Positions 46,272 to 54,725 of a DNA stretch of 64,000 nt are shown one piece after another. The notes under the pieces are model-generated. The model was not told the DNA's origin. It made no database searches and saw only the letters and a list, made by a program, of their open reading frames with translations. The translations under genes and the position numbers were made by a program. The stretch covers positions 1 to 64,000 of the forward strand of contig NZ_JAJQRG010000014.1 in assembly GCF_021228235.1 (NCBI RefSeq). Direction: 5' to 3'. The DNA comes from Pseudophaeobacter flagellatus. GTDB taxonomy: Bacteria > Pseudomonadota > Alphaproteobacteria > Rhodobacterales > Rhodobacteraceae. Position 1 is the stretch's first letter. Every line of letters starts with the position of its first letter.

Positions 46272-46342
46272 CCCCCCGGCGCCCCGGCGCGTAATCCGCC
46301 GGGGCAGAGACCAGCCTATTGATGCTGAGACAGACAAAACAA

Positions 46343-46372
46343 AAAACGCCCGGCGGTTTCGCCGGGCGTTTT
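46343..46372. terminator. Bidirectional rho-independent terminator after icd
   Basis: A perfect 13-bp stem AAAACGCCCGGCG / CGCCGGGCGTTTT with a GTTT loop and an A6 tract before and T5 tract after. It sits between the convergent icd and chemoreceptor genes. Confidence 0.92.
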
Positions 46373-46404
46373 TATCATTCAACGACAGGTCTGTGACCGA
46401 AGGG

Positions 46405-48312
46405 TCAGAAATCCTGCCACATATCCCTGGCCGCATTACCATCTGTACTGACGTTGACAATGCTTGGGGCGGGGGCAGCCTCCAGATCCCAGTCATCATC
46501 GCCATGGGCCGATGGTGTCACAGGGGCTGCTGGCGCAACCGCGGCAGCCGGACGCGGCATGGCGGTAACGGATGCACTGCCATCCACTTTGAAGATCGCG
46601 ATCAGCTCAGCCAGTTTGGAAGAATCTGTATTCAAAAGATGCCCGGCGGCGGTTGCCTGTTCCACCATGGCGGCGTTTTGCTGGGTCACCTGATCCAGCT
46701 GGGTCACCCCGGTGTTGATCTCGTTCAGGCCCGTGGATTGCTCCACCGCGCCCTCGGCGATGCCGGACACCAGTTTCGAAATATGGCTGACCTGGCCAAC
46801 GATGCTTTCCAGCGCTTCGCCCGCCTTGCCCACCAGATCAACGCCACGCGCCACCTGTTTCGAGCTGTCACCGATCAACGTCTTGATTTCCATCGCCGCA
46901 TCCGAAGACCGCTGCGCCAGGGCGCGCACTTCGGAGGCCACAACCGCAAAGCCTTTGCCAGCCTCGCCAGCCCGGGCCGCCTCGACCCCGGCGTTCAGTG
47001 CCAAGAGGTTGGTTTGGAAAGCAATATCGTCAATCACCGAGATGATCTGACCGATGTGGTTCGAGCTTTGCTCAATCTCGGTCATCGCCGAAACCGCGCT
47101 CTGCACCACCTCGCCGCTGATCTCGGCCTCTTTCTTGGCCGCTTCCATCGTCGCCTCGACGCTGCGCGCCCCCTCGGCGGCGGATTTGACGCTTGCGGTC
47201 AGCTCGTCCATCGCGGCGGCGGTCTCTTCCAGCGTGGCCGCCTGGCTTTCGGTACGATGCGACAGATCATCCGAAGCCTGGCTAATTTCAGTCGCGCCAT
47301 TGCGAATGGAATTGGTCGCCTCGACCATTTTGGCCATTGTGCCGCTCAGGGTTTCGATTGTCTGGTTGAAGTCGGTGCGCAGCTGGGCATAATCCGCTGG
47401 GAAGGCCTGACCGATTTTCACCGTCAGATCGCCCTGCGACAACGCAGCCAGGCTACGGCTCAGAGTTGAGACAACATCTGACTGCTCTGCTTCGCGGTCT
47501 GTTCGTTCCTGCTCCAGCTCTTTTTGACGGATCAGAGACTGCCGGAACACTTCCAGGCGGCGCGCCATATCGCCAATTTCGCTCTTGTTGCCAGTTCCAG
47601 GAATATCGGTGTCCGTGTCGCCATCCGCCATGCTATGCATCCGCTCTTTCAGGGCGTTCACCGGCTTTGTCACACTGCGGGTGATCACGGTGGCACCAAT
47701 CGCCAGGATCGCAAGGCTGATCGCCAACGCGGTCATCGCCGCCCAGCGCATGGCACTCAGTTCGGCTTCGATATCAGATACGTAGGCGCCGGTTCCGATG
47801 ATCCAACCCCAGGGACTAAAGAGCTTCACATAGCCCATTTTTGCTTCTGGGATTTCGGAATTCGGTTTGTTGAAATGGTAAATGACCGACCCTGCACCAT
47901 CGGCTTCGACAACCTTGGCGAACTCTTGAAAAATCAAAAGCCCATTCACATCTTCGAAATTGCTCTGGTCTTCACCGATCAGCTGTTTTGCCACCGCATG
48001 GGCACGCATCACGTTGCTATCGTCAAAGGCGAAAAAATATCCGGCCGTGCCAAACCGCAACAGTTCAACCTGAGCCTTACCCCGTTCCTGGGCTTCGTCA
48101 AGCGTCAGCTCACCCGCCTGAACCTGCGCATCCAGATCCGCAAGAATGCTGATCATCGCATCAGTCACGCTGGCAAGCTCGTTTTCGCGCATATCGTAGG
48201 CTTGCTCTACCGAGCGAGCCAGCAATACAAAGGTCAAAACAGCGGCCAAGCTAACGGCTAGGGCCGCCAAGGCGTATATCCGTGTCGGCAGTCGGAACAG
48301 GATCTGTGGCAT
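46405..48312 (-). CDS. Methyl-accepting chemotaxis protein with single Cache domain
   Basis: This 635-residue chemoreceptor has an N-terminal membrane helix (about 11-31), a periplasmic sCache-type domain (about 40-185, with RFGTAGYFFAFDDSNVMRAH and SPWGWIIGTGAYVSDIE) and a second helix (about 190-213). HAMP regions and the signalling tip (IDDIAFQTNLLALNAGVEAARAGEAGKGFAVVA, shown here in part) follow. The final residues MWQDF resemble the W-x-x-F pentapeptide tether for CheR/CheB. Cache domains often sense small organic acids. No che genes are nearby. Confidence 0.93.
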   Translation of the reverse strand: MPQILFRLPTRIYALAALAVSLAAVLTFVLLARSVEQAYDMRENELASVTDAMISILADLDAQVQAGELTLDEAQERGKAQVELLRFGTAGYFFAFDDSNVMRAHAVAKQLIGEDQSNFEDVNGLLIFQEFAKVVEADGAGSVIYHFNKPNSEIPEAKMGYVKLFSPWGWIIGTGAYVSDIEAELSAMRWAAMTALAISLAILAIGATVITRSVTKPVNALKERMHSMADGDTDTDIPGTGNKSEIGDMARRLEVFRQSLIRQKELEQERTDREAEQSDVVSTLSRSLAALSQGDLTVKIGQAFPADYAQLRTDFNQTIETLSGTMAKMVEATNSIRNGATEISQASDDLSHRTESQAATLEETAAAMDELTASVKSAAEGARSVEATMEAAKKEAEISGEVVQSAVSAMTEIEQSSNHIGQIISVIDDIAFQTNLLALNAGVEAARAGEAGKGFAVVASEVRALAQRSSDAAMEIKTLIGDSSKQVARGVDLVGKAGEALESIVGQVSHISKLVSGIAEGAVEQSTGLNEINTGVTQLDQVTQQNAAMVEQATAAGHLLNTDSSKLAELIAIFKVDGSASVTAMPRPAAAVAPAAPVTPSAHGDDDWDLEAAPAPSIVNVSTDGNAARDMWQDF

Positions 48313-48504
48313 TTTGGAACGTCCTCTAAATCTTTTACTTCTGTCCTGCTTATGCCCGGATTCCTAAGATTTCATTATTTCCACTTTCTGAAAGACCATC
48401 TCGGCGACACGAATAGATTAAATTATACCAAGCACACCTTCACCCACGCTGGAGGGCCCTCTGCATTGGGCTGTGAACGGCTGCTGGCAAAGCGCGCCTC
48501 CCCG

Positions 48505-49926
48505 CTAACCCCGATCAAACAACTGTTGCAGGATCAGCAGCCCCTGCTCAAGCTCAGCTTCGTTGTACCCGCAAAACCCCAATAAAAGCCCGTTATGGGC
48601 CTTCGATGCCTCGGTCTGACGCTGCGCAAATCCCGAGAGCGCCTCAAGTGTCAGCCCCTGTGCGGCGGCGGCGGCACAGATGTCCTGATCGCGCCGGTTG
48701 CAGGTTAGATGGAACACCACCTGCATGCCCGCCTGGTGATCATGGCAAAACCCATAGGCACCAAAATCCTGCGCCAGCCGAGACAACAGATAGCGACGGC
48801 GCTCTGCATAGACCCGGCGCACCCGGCGCAGGTGGCGGTAGAACTCTCCGTTGGCGATAAAATCTGCCAGCGGCTGCTGCGGCATACTGCTGGCCAAGGG
48901 GCCAAAGCGCTGAATGCTGTGTTGAAACATCTGCACCAGCGATTCCGGCAGGATCAGATAGCCAAGGCGCAGCGCATTGGAAAATATCTTGGAAAAGCTG
49001 CCGATGTAGAGGCTGCGCTGCAACCGATCAAACCCCGCCATCGCGGGGATGGGACGGCCCGCATAGCGAAACTCGCTGTCGTAGTCATCCTCTATGATCC
49101 AGGCATCCGTTTCGCGGGCCCATTGAAGGAACTCCACCCGGCGCGCAGGCGACATCGCGCCGCCCAGCGGAAATTGATGCGAGGGAGTCAGAATGGCCAG
49201 GCGCGCGGCAACAGATCGACTGGGCAAAACCGCACCGCTATCGTCCACCCGCAGATAGTCTGCCTGCAGATTCTGGGCCGTGACAAAATGCGACAACGGC
49301 GGATAGCCGGGATCCTCCAACGCCACCCTGTCGCCCGCCGCCGCCAGCGCATGCAGGCAGATCGACAAGGCATCGGTGGCGCCGGCGGTGACAATCACCT
49401 GTTCCGGTCGGGCGGAAATCCCGCGCCATTCCGCAACATGGTCGCAAATCGCTTGCCGCAGCGGCCAGGCACCAAAGCCACCGGTGCCATGAAACATCGC
49501 CTGCGGATCTGCGCGGCAAATCCGCGCCACCGTCTTGCCCCATTGCCGATAGGGAAACAGCCGCATATCCGGTGTGCCCGCACGAAACGGGCGCGGCGTC
49601 GACATCTCTTGCGGGGGGGCAAGGTCCTGGCCACCGCTGACGCTGTTTTGCTGGGGCAGTTCCACCTCGCCCACCGCACACAGACGATAGCCCGACCCTT
49701 GCTGGCTGCTCAAATAGCCCTCGGCCACCAGCTGTTCATAGGCGGTGACAATGGTAGAGCGCGACACCCCAAGCTCTGTTGCGAAGACCCGCGTTGGAGG
49801 TAATTTGCTACCCAACCCCATGGCACCAGAGGCCGCGCGCGCGCGAATGGCACTGCAGATCTGTTCAAACACCGGCGTGCCCGATGACCGATCAATGGAG
49901 AACCCCAGCCAGGGTGTTTGCGTCAT
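48505..49926 (-). CDS. MocR/PdxR-type GntR-aminotransferase fusion regulator
   Basis: The 473-residue regulator joins an N-terminal GntR winged helix (about residues 15-80; LPPTRVFATELGVSRSTIVTAYEQL) to a fold-type I aminotransferase domain. The PLP-binding lysine is in YIGSFSKIFSNALRLGY, and DDYDSEFRYAGRP is also typical. MocR proteins sense PLP-linked metabolites (PdxR: PLP itself; GabR: GABA). The divergent neighbour is an exported hydrolase 400 bp away, so the target may be elsewhere. Confidence 0.88.
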   Translation of the reverse strand: MTQTPWLGFSIDRSSGTPVFEQICSAIRARAASGAMGLGSKLPPTRVFATELGVSRSTIVTAYEQLVAEGYLSSQQGSGYRLCAVGEVELPQQNSVSGGQDLAPPQEMSTPRPFRAGTPDMRLFPYRQWGKTVARICRADPQAMFHGTGGFGAWPLRQAICDHVAEWRGISARPEQVIVTAGATDALSICLHALAAAGDRVALEDPGYPPLSHFVTAQNLQADYLRVDDSGAVLPSRSVAARLAILTPSHQFPLGGAMSPARRVEFLQWARETDAWIIEDDYDSEFRYAGRPIPAMAGFDRLQRSLYIGSFSKIFSNALRLGYLILPESLVQMFQHSIQRFGPLASSMPQQPLADFIANGEFYRHLRRVRRVYAERRRYLLSRLAQDFGAYGFCHDHQAGMQVVFHLTCNRRDQDICAAAAAQGLTLEALSGFAQRQTEASKAHNGLLLGFCGYNEAELEQGLLILQQLFDRG

Positions 49927-50328
49927 CAGCAGGCTGCCTTCAGGATTGGTAGGTTTAAATCAGGTCATTTCTGCCAACATGCCCCGCCCAAAACAAGGGT
50001 AATCGGCACGGATGCCGCCGAGACCGGCTCAGTCGGTTTCAGGACTGCCCCAGCCAGAGACGGGGCATCACCAGCCCCTCTCCACCTGTTTTGCCCGGAC
50101 TTTGCGGCCAAAGACACCGCTCGGCAATGACGCTGCGTTTTTGCCGCAGCTACGCCCGCGAACTCTTGACCCAAACCCTTGCTGGCTCGTCATCTACCAT
50201 GGCTGTCATACGTCGCCCCAATGGTGAACCTGTTACATTGCGGCCCTACTGCTGACGCCTGTCCCCCTCGGGTCCGTGAGCTGGAGCGCATTGGGGTGTT
50301 CGACTAAAAACAAAATTGGGAGAAAAAC
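49927..50328. promoter_or_regulatory. Divergent intergenic region between the MocR gene and the hydrolase gene
   Basis: About 400 bp with no plausible gene. It must hold the two outward promoters. TTGACC at about 50173 could be a -35 element for the hydrolase, but I could not find a -10 at proper spacing. The ribosome-binding site GGGAGA before 50329 is clear. MocR-type direct repeats were not found by eye. Confidence 0.35.
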
Positions 50329-51645
50329 ATGTCTAACAAAAACCGCGCCGCAGGAATTGGCCTGGCCCTGGCCACGGGTGCACTGGCCGCAACTTGCCTG
50401 CCATCCCTGGCACTGGCGGAAAACCGCATTGACCGTATTCGCCCCGATGCACCTGAACTGGCCGCCTTTGGCGCCTATCCCATCGGGGTGCAGACCCTGG
50501 AATTCACCAATCCGGGGCAGCATGACATCCTAAATACCACCGACGAGGCGCAGCCGCTGTATGACCGCGACCTCACCGTTGAAGTCTGGTACCCTGCCGC
50601 AGCCGGTACCGAGGCAGGCGGCAGCTATCAGGCCATTCTGCGGGATGGAAAAACCGAAGTGACGCTAAAAGGCCGTGCCTCCCGAGATGCCACCCCGGCA
50701 AGCGGAGAGAGCTTTCCCATGGTGGTGATTTCGCATGGCTATCCTGGCAATCGCTATCTGCTGTCCCATCTGGGGGAAAACCTTGCCACCAAGGGCTATG
50801 TCACCGTCTCGATTGATCACCGCGACAGCACCTATTCGGATAAAGCTGCCTTTGGCTCTACCCTGCTGAACCGTCCACTGGACCAACGGTTTGTCATTGA
50901 TCAGATGGCAGCACTGGAGGGGCCGCTGGGTGCCATTATCAATACCGACCAGACCGGGGTGATCGGCTATTCCATGGGCGGCTATGGCGCCCTGGTCTTT
51001 GCAGGGGCTGGTGTGACCGAAGCCTCAACCCAGTATAGCTGGGGCACCCCCGCCGGATTGCTGGCCCGCCACGAGGCTGGGTCTGACAGCCATGCGGCGC
51101 TGATTGATCCGCGGGTGAAAGCCGTGATTGCGATTGGCCCCTGGGGCATGAACACCGGATTTTGGGATGCCACTGGCCTAGCTGGCATCAACAAGCCGCT
51201 ATTGATGATGGCCGGCAGTGTCGACGATGTTTCGGTCTATGCGGCCATGCGCCAGATCTTTAAAGGCGCGGTCAATACCAGCCGCCATCTGCTGACCTTT
51301 GAAAATGCAAACCACAACGCCGCCGCCCCCATGCCTGCCCCGATCGAAAGCTGGGAACCGGTGGACCATCTGGATTTTATCCCCTTCGAACACTACGCCG
51401 ATGCTGTGTGGGATACCAACCGGATGAACAATATCACCCAGCATTTTGCCACCGCCTTCATGGGGCTGCACCTCAAGGCAGAGGACGACAAGGCCAGCTA
51501 TCTGGAGCTGGTATCAAATGCCGCTGACGGAGTTGTCTCCAAGGATGACACCGGCAAGGAGCAGGAGGATCACACCTATTGGAAGGGCTTTGCCCCGCGC
51601 ACGGCAGCTGGTCTTCGCTTTGAAACACTGACAGCCAGCGAATAA
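50329..51645 (+). CDS. Exported alpha/beta hydrolase (PAF-acetylhydrolase/dienelactone hydrolase-like)
   Basis: The 438-residue protein has a Sec signal peptide ending LALA-EN (residues 1-30). The alpha/beta-hydrolase core shows FPMVVISHGYPGNRYLLSHL for the oxyanion region and GYSMGGYG with nucleophile Ser215. Late catalytic residues probably include the Asp in AGSVDDVS and His in ENANHNAAA. The N-terminal strand LTVEVWYPA is typical of plasma PAF-acetylhydrolase-like proteins. An esterase or lipase acting in the periplasm is likely; the substrate is not known. Confidence 0.82.
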   Translation: MSNKNRAAGIGLALATGALAATCLPSLALAENRIDRIRPDAPELAAFGAYPIGVQTLEFTNPGQHDILNTTDEAQPLYDRDLTVEVWYPAAAGTEAGGSYQAILRDGKTEVTLKGRASRDATPASGESFPMVVISHGYPGNRYLLSHLGENLATKGYVTVSIDHRDSTYSDKAAFGSTLLNRPLDQRFVIDQMAALEGPLGAIINTDQTGVIGYSMGGYGALVFAGAGVTEASTQYSWGTPAGLLARHEAGSDSHAALIDPRVKAVIAIGPWGMNTGFWDATGLAGINKPLLMMAGSVDDVSVYAAMRQIFKGAVNTSRHLLTFENANHNAAAPMPAPIESWEPVDHLDFIPFEHYADAVWDTNRMNNITQHFATAFMGLHLKAEDDKASYLELVSNAADGVVSKDDTGKEQEDHTYWKGFAPRTAAGLRFETLTASE

Positions 51646-51977
51646 CTGGCAGGGACCCTGCGCCCCGCGCAATGCTTGCGGTCTGGCTCTGCGCGCGTTT
51701 GTCAGGGGCAAGTGCGCGCAGACAAATGGGGCTGGCACATTCACCGTCGCAGGGGATGTGCCAGTGCCCAGGCTTCATGGCTGTTGCTGATGGCCGCGTG
51801 TCTTAACCCTGGATGTGCGCCTATGGGTCGATTTATGCATTCCTGGCGGGCAGAAGTCTGGACCAAGCCATAATCTTGCCGAAATTTCCCTGTATTCCTG
51901 CCCAATGATTGAACTATCTGATAAGCACTTTGTAATGTAACGAAGACCGAATGGGGACAAGGCTTGGGTGAATTCAC
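51646..51977. other. Intergenic region with two hairpins
   Basis: No gene is visible. Two perfect inverted repeats stand after the hydrolase stop: CTGCGCGC/GCGCGCAG at 51689-51721, and CTGGCACAT/ATGTGCCAG at 51732-51764. Neither has a T-tract, though they may help end transcription. The right part (51890-51977) is AT-richer and probably contains the promoter for the following small gene. Confidence 0.4.
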
Positions 51978-52397
51978 ATGTTCCAATTGAAACCTGTTCT
52001 GCGCCCCCTCACCATTGCCTTTTTCCTTACCGCGGGGTTCCAAGTGTCCAGCCAAAATCCCTCTTCCATCCTGTTTCAGTGTGACACCTCAGACCAACCG
52101 GTGATCTGCGCCGCATTGGCAGATGCCCTGCGGGAAAAATCACCAAACCTTGCGTTGATGCACGTCGAAGCCACAGCCCCCTTTGCGGCACCGACCAAAG
52201 GACAGGTGACCATTCGCTATCTCGAAAAGACCCGCGATGACGCCCGGCTGTCCGGGCATCTCGTCTGGCAAGACCAGACAGGACAGCAAACGCAAGGGCC
52301 TGTCCTGGAATTTACCGTGATGGACCGCAACCTTGAGACCGCCAATCTGGCCCCCTATGCACATGCCCTGATAAAAGCCTCCGATCTGCCATTGTAG
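51978..52397 (+). CDS. Small exported protein of unknown function upstream of the M10 protease
   Basis: The 139-residue product has a signal-peptide-like start (PLTIAFFLTAGFQVSS). The mature part has just two cysteines close together (FQCDTSDQPVIC), which may form a disulfide, followed by alternating strands (GQVTIRYLEKTRD, ARLSGHLVWQDQ, PVLEFTVMDR). I do not recognise the family. It ends 51 bp before the RTX protease on the same strand, with no terminator between, so co-transcription is likely. Serralysin operons often include a small periplasmic inhibitor of similar size, so an inhibitor or accessory role is possible, but sequence similarity to Inh/AprI is not evident. Confidence 0.6.
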   Translation: MFQLKPVLRPLTIAFFLTAGFQVSSQNPSSILFQCDTSDQPVICAALADALREKSPNLALMHVEATAPFAAPTKGQVTIRYLEKTRDDARLSGHLVWQDQTGQQTQGPVLEFTVMDRNLETANLAPYAHALIKASDLPL

Positions 52398-52448
52398 CGG
52401 CAGACGGCCTGCCCCTCACCTAGTTCTAAGTACACAAGGATTTTTTTC

Positions 52449-54614
52449 ATGCCTGCCAGCATTCAGCCCCATGACCATTCAGCTTCAGATGACGGGTCCG
52501 CGGCAGAGGGTGTTCAATACGCCGCCAAGCCAACCTATTCCGTAGACCAGATCGCAGACTTTTTGACGGCCGGATACTGGGGCGGTTCAACCCGATCTTT
52601 CATCACCGGTGTCGGGCGGGAAATCAGCGTCAATCTGACCGGGCTGACCGCAAGCGCCCGCGAGGTGGCCCGCACCGCGCTGGACAGCTGGGAGGCCGTA
52701 AGCGGGCTCGACATTGTCGAAACCAACCTTAGCGCCGATATCACCTTTGACGACGCCGATACCCGCGGAGCCTATGCCAGTTCATCTGTCTCGGGCACGA
52801 CCATCTTAAGCTCAGATATCAATATTCCCACATCCTGGGCTGTCTATGGCGAGTACTACCTGCAGACCTTCATTCACGAAATTGGCCATGCGCTGGGGCT
52901 GGGCCATTCCGGAAATTACAATGGCAACGCCACCTATGAGTACGACGCCGCCTTTGCCAATGACAGCTGGCAGATGAGCATCATGTCCTATTTTGCCCAG
53001 GACGAAGCCACGGCGGTCAATGCAGATTTTGCCTATGTCGCCACGCCGCAGATCGCGGATATTGCCGCCATTCAGGATCTCTACGGCGTGCCCACCACAG
53101 TCGAAACCGGCAATACCACCTATGGCGATGGCAATACCACTGGCCGCAGCATCATGGATCTGGACCACGCCTATGCCTCGACCATTGTTGACAGCGGCGG
53201 CATCGACACCATTGATCTGGGCTCGCGCGGGTACAACCAGAACCTTAGCCTGGTGGTCGACAGCTTTTCCGATCTGAACGGCAAGGTCGGAAACTTTGCC
53301 ATTGGCCGCGGCACGGTGATTGAAAACGCCATCACCGGGTCTGGGAATGATACCATCACCGGCAATGCGGCAGACAACTATCTGCAAAGCGGTAGCGGCA
53401 ACGATACGCTGATCGGCGGCGCTGGCAGTGATACCCTGGTGGGCGGCAGCGGCGATGACCTCTACTATGTCGATGCCAGCACGGACCGGATTGTAGAAAA
53501 CAGTGGCGAAGGCCAGGATCACGTCGAAGCCTCTGCCAGCTTTGCGCTTCGCAACAGCAGCAACAACATCGAAACGCTGACCCTGACCGGGACGGGTGAT
53601 TTTTCGGGCATCGGGAATGGGCGCAAGAACACCATTACCGGCAATAGCGGCGACAACCTGCTGAACGGCGCCTGGGGCAATGACACGCTGATTGGCGGCG
53701 CTGGCAACGACACCTTCAAAGATGGCGCGGGCAAAGACCGGATGATCGGCGGCAGCGGCAATGACACCTATTATGTTGATCATGCCTTGGATCAGGTGCG
53801 CGAACAGCAAGGCGAAGGCACCGATCTGATAAAGGCGGGTATGTCAGTTGCACTGCGCGACCTTAGCAATCATGTAGAGAACCTGACCCTGACTGGCACC
53901 AACAACATCGACGGCACCGGCAATGGCCGCAATAACGTGATCGCGGGCAACAGCGGCAACAACCTGCTGAACGGTGCCTGGGGCAACGACAGGCTGCTTG
54001 GCGGCGCAGGCAACGATACCTTCCAGGATGACCACGGGCAGGACCGTATGGTTGGCGGCAGCGGCAACGATACCTACTATGTCGACAGCCTTGGTGACCA
54101 GATTGTCGAAACGAAGGGCAATGGCAGCGATCATGTGATTTCGTCGGTCAGCATTGAACTGCGTGACCTTAGCCAAAACCTGGAAAGCCTGACCCTTTCC
54201 GGCAGTGCAGACATTGATGGCACCGGCAATGGCGGCGCAAACCTGATCACCGGCAACAGCGGCAACAACCTGCTGAACGGCGCCTGGGGCGATGACACGC
54301 TGATTGGCGGCGCGGGCAACGACACCCTGAATGACGATGGTGGCAATGAGGTGCTGACCGGCGGCAGTGGGGCCGATGTCTTTGTCTTTTCCGGAGGGTT
54401 TGGCACCGATACCATCACCGATTTTGACACCACCGAAACCGGCGAGATCATTTCATTGGCGGGCGTCAACAGCATCAGCACCTACGATGACCTGGTGAAC
54501 AATCACCTCAGTGAAGTGGGCGGCGATGCGGTCATCAGCGATGGAGCAGGCAATAGCGTGACGCTCACTGGTGTCGGAATGGCCGACCTCTCGGCCGATG
54601 ACTTCCTGTTCTAG
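52449..54614 (+). CDS. Serralysin-like M10 metalloprotease with RTX repeats
   Basis: This 721-residue zinc protease is probably secreted by a type I system, as it has no N-terminal signal peptide. The catalytic site is HEIGHALGLGH (His143, Glu144, His147, His153) and the Met-turn is SIMSY (Met179). From about residue 290 there are calcium-binding GGxGxD nonapeptides arranged in larger modules; two complete modules are exactly 102 residues (306 nt) each and a related partial copy precedes them. The C-terminus ends DDFLF, the acidic-hydrophobic pattern of type I secretion signals. AAGGA lies ahead of the ATG. No type I transporter genes are in the window. Confidence 0.92.
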   Translation: MPASIQPHDHSASDDGSAAEGVQYAAKPTYSVDQIADFLTAGYWGGSTRSFITGVGREISVNLTGLTASAREVARTALDSWEAVSGLDIVETNLSADITFDDADTRGAYASSSVSGTTILSSDINIPTSWAVYGEYYLQTFIHEIGHALGLGHSGNYNGNATYEYDAAFANDSWQMSIMSYFAQDEATAVNADFAYVATPQIADIAAIQDLYGVPTTVETGNTTYGDGNTTGRSIMDLDHAYASTIVDSGGIDTIDLGSRGYNQNLSLVVDSFSDLNGKVGNFAIGRGTVIENAITGSGNDTITGNAADNYLQSGSGNDTLIGGAGSDTLVGGSGDDLYYVDASTDRIVENSGEGQDHVEASASFALRNSSNNIETLTLTGTGDFSGIGNGRKNTITGNSGDNLLNGAWGNDTLIGGAGNDTFKDGAGKDRMIGGSGNDTYYVDHALDQVREQQGEGTDLIKAGMSVALRDLSNHVENLTLTGTNNIDGTGNGRNNVIAGNSGNNLLNGAWGNDRLLGGAGNDTFQDDHGQDRMVGGSGNDTYYVDSLGDQIVETKGNGSDHVISSVSIELRDLSQNLESLTLSGSADIDGTGNGGANLITGNSGNNLLNGAWGDDTLIGGAGNDTLNDDGGNEVLTGGSGADVFVFSGGFGTDTITDFDTTETGEIISLAGVNSISTYDDLVNNHLSEVGGDAVISDGAGNSVTLTGVGMADLSADDFLF
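53655..54266 (+). repeat. Tandem 306-nt coding repeats in the RTX protease
   Basis: The anchor AACCTGCTGAACGG (with G/T variation after it) occurs at 53655, 53961 and 54267, giving two full repeat units of precisely 306 nt and the start of a third. Each encodes NLLNGAWG, two or three GGxGxD calcium motifs, a YYVD strand and a LTLxGxxxIDGTGNG segment. Such direct repeats can recombine to change the module number. Confidence 0.85.
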
Positions 54615-54679
54615 CCCCTAGTGGGCTCTTCCCCACCCAAGGCGTCACCATCGGCGGACATTTTTTACACCGAACACAC

Positions 54680-54708
54680 AAAAGGCGGGCCAATATGGCC
54701 CGCCTTTT
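54680..54708. terminator. Bidirectional rho-independent terminator
   Basis: A 13-bp perfect stem AAAAGGCGGGCCA / TGGCCCGCCTTTT with an ATA loop. It lies between the protease gene and the convergent DUF2339 gene and serves both. Confidence 0.9.
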
Positions 54709-54725
54709 GCAAGGAATACCCCAGC

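Noticed and set aside
53341-54400. Possible CRISPR or non-coding tandem array
   Set aside because: The repeats are in frame and encode RTX calcium-binding modules.
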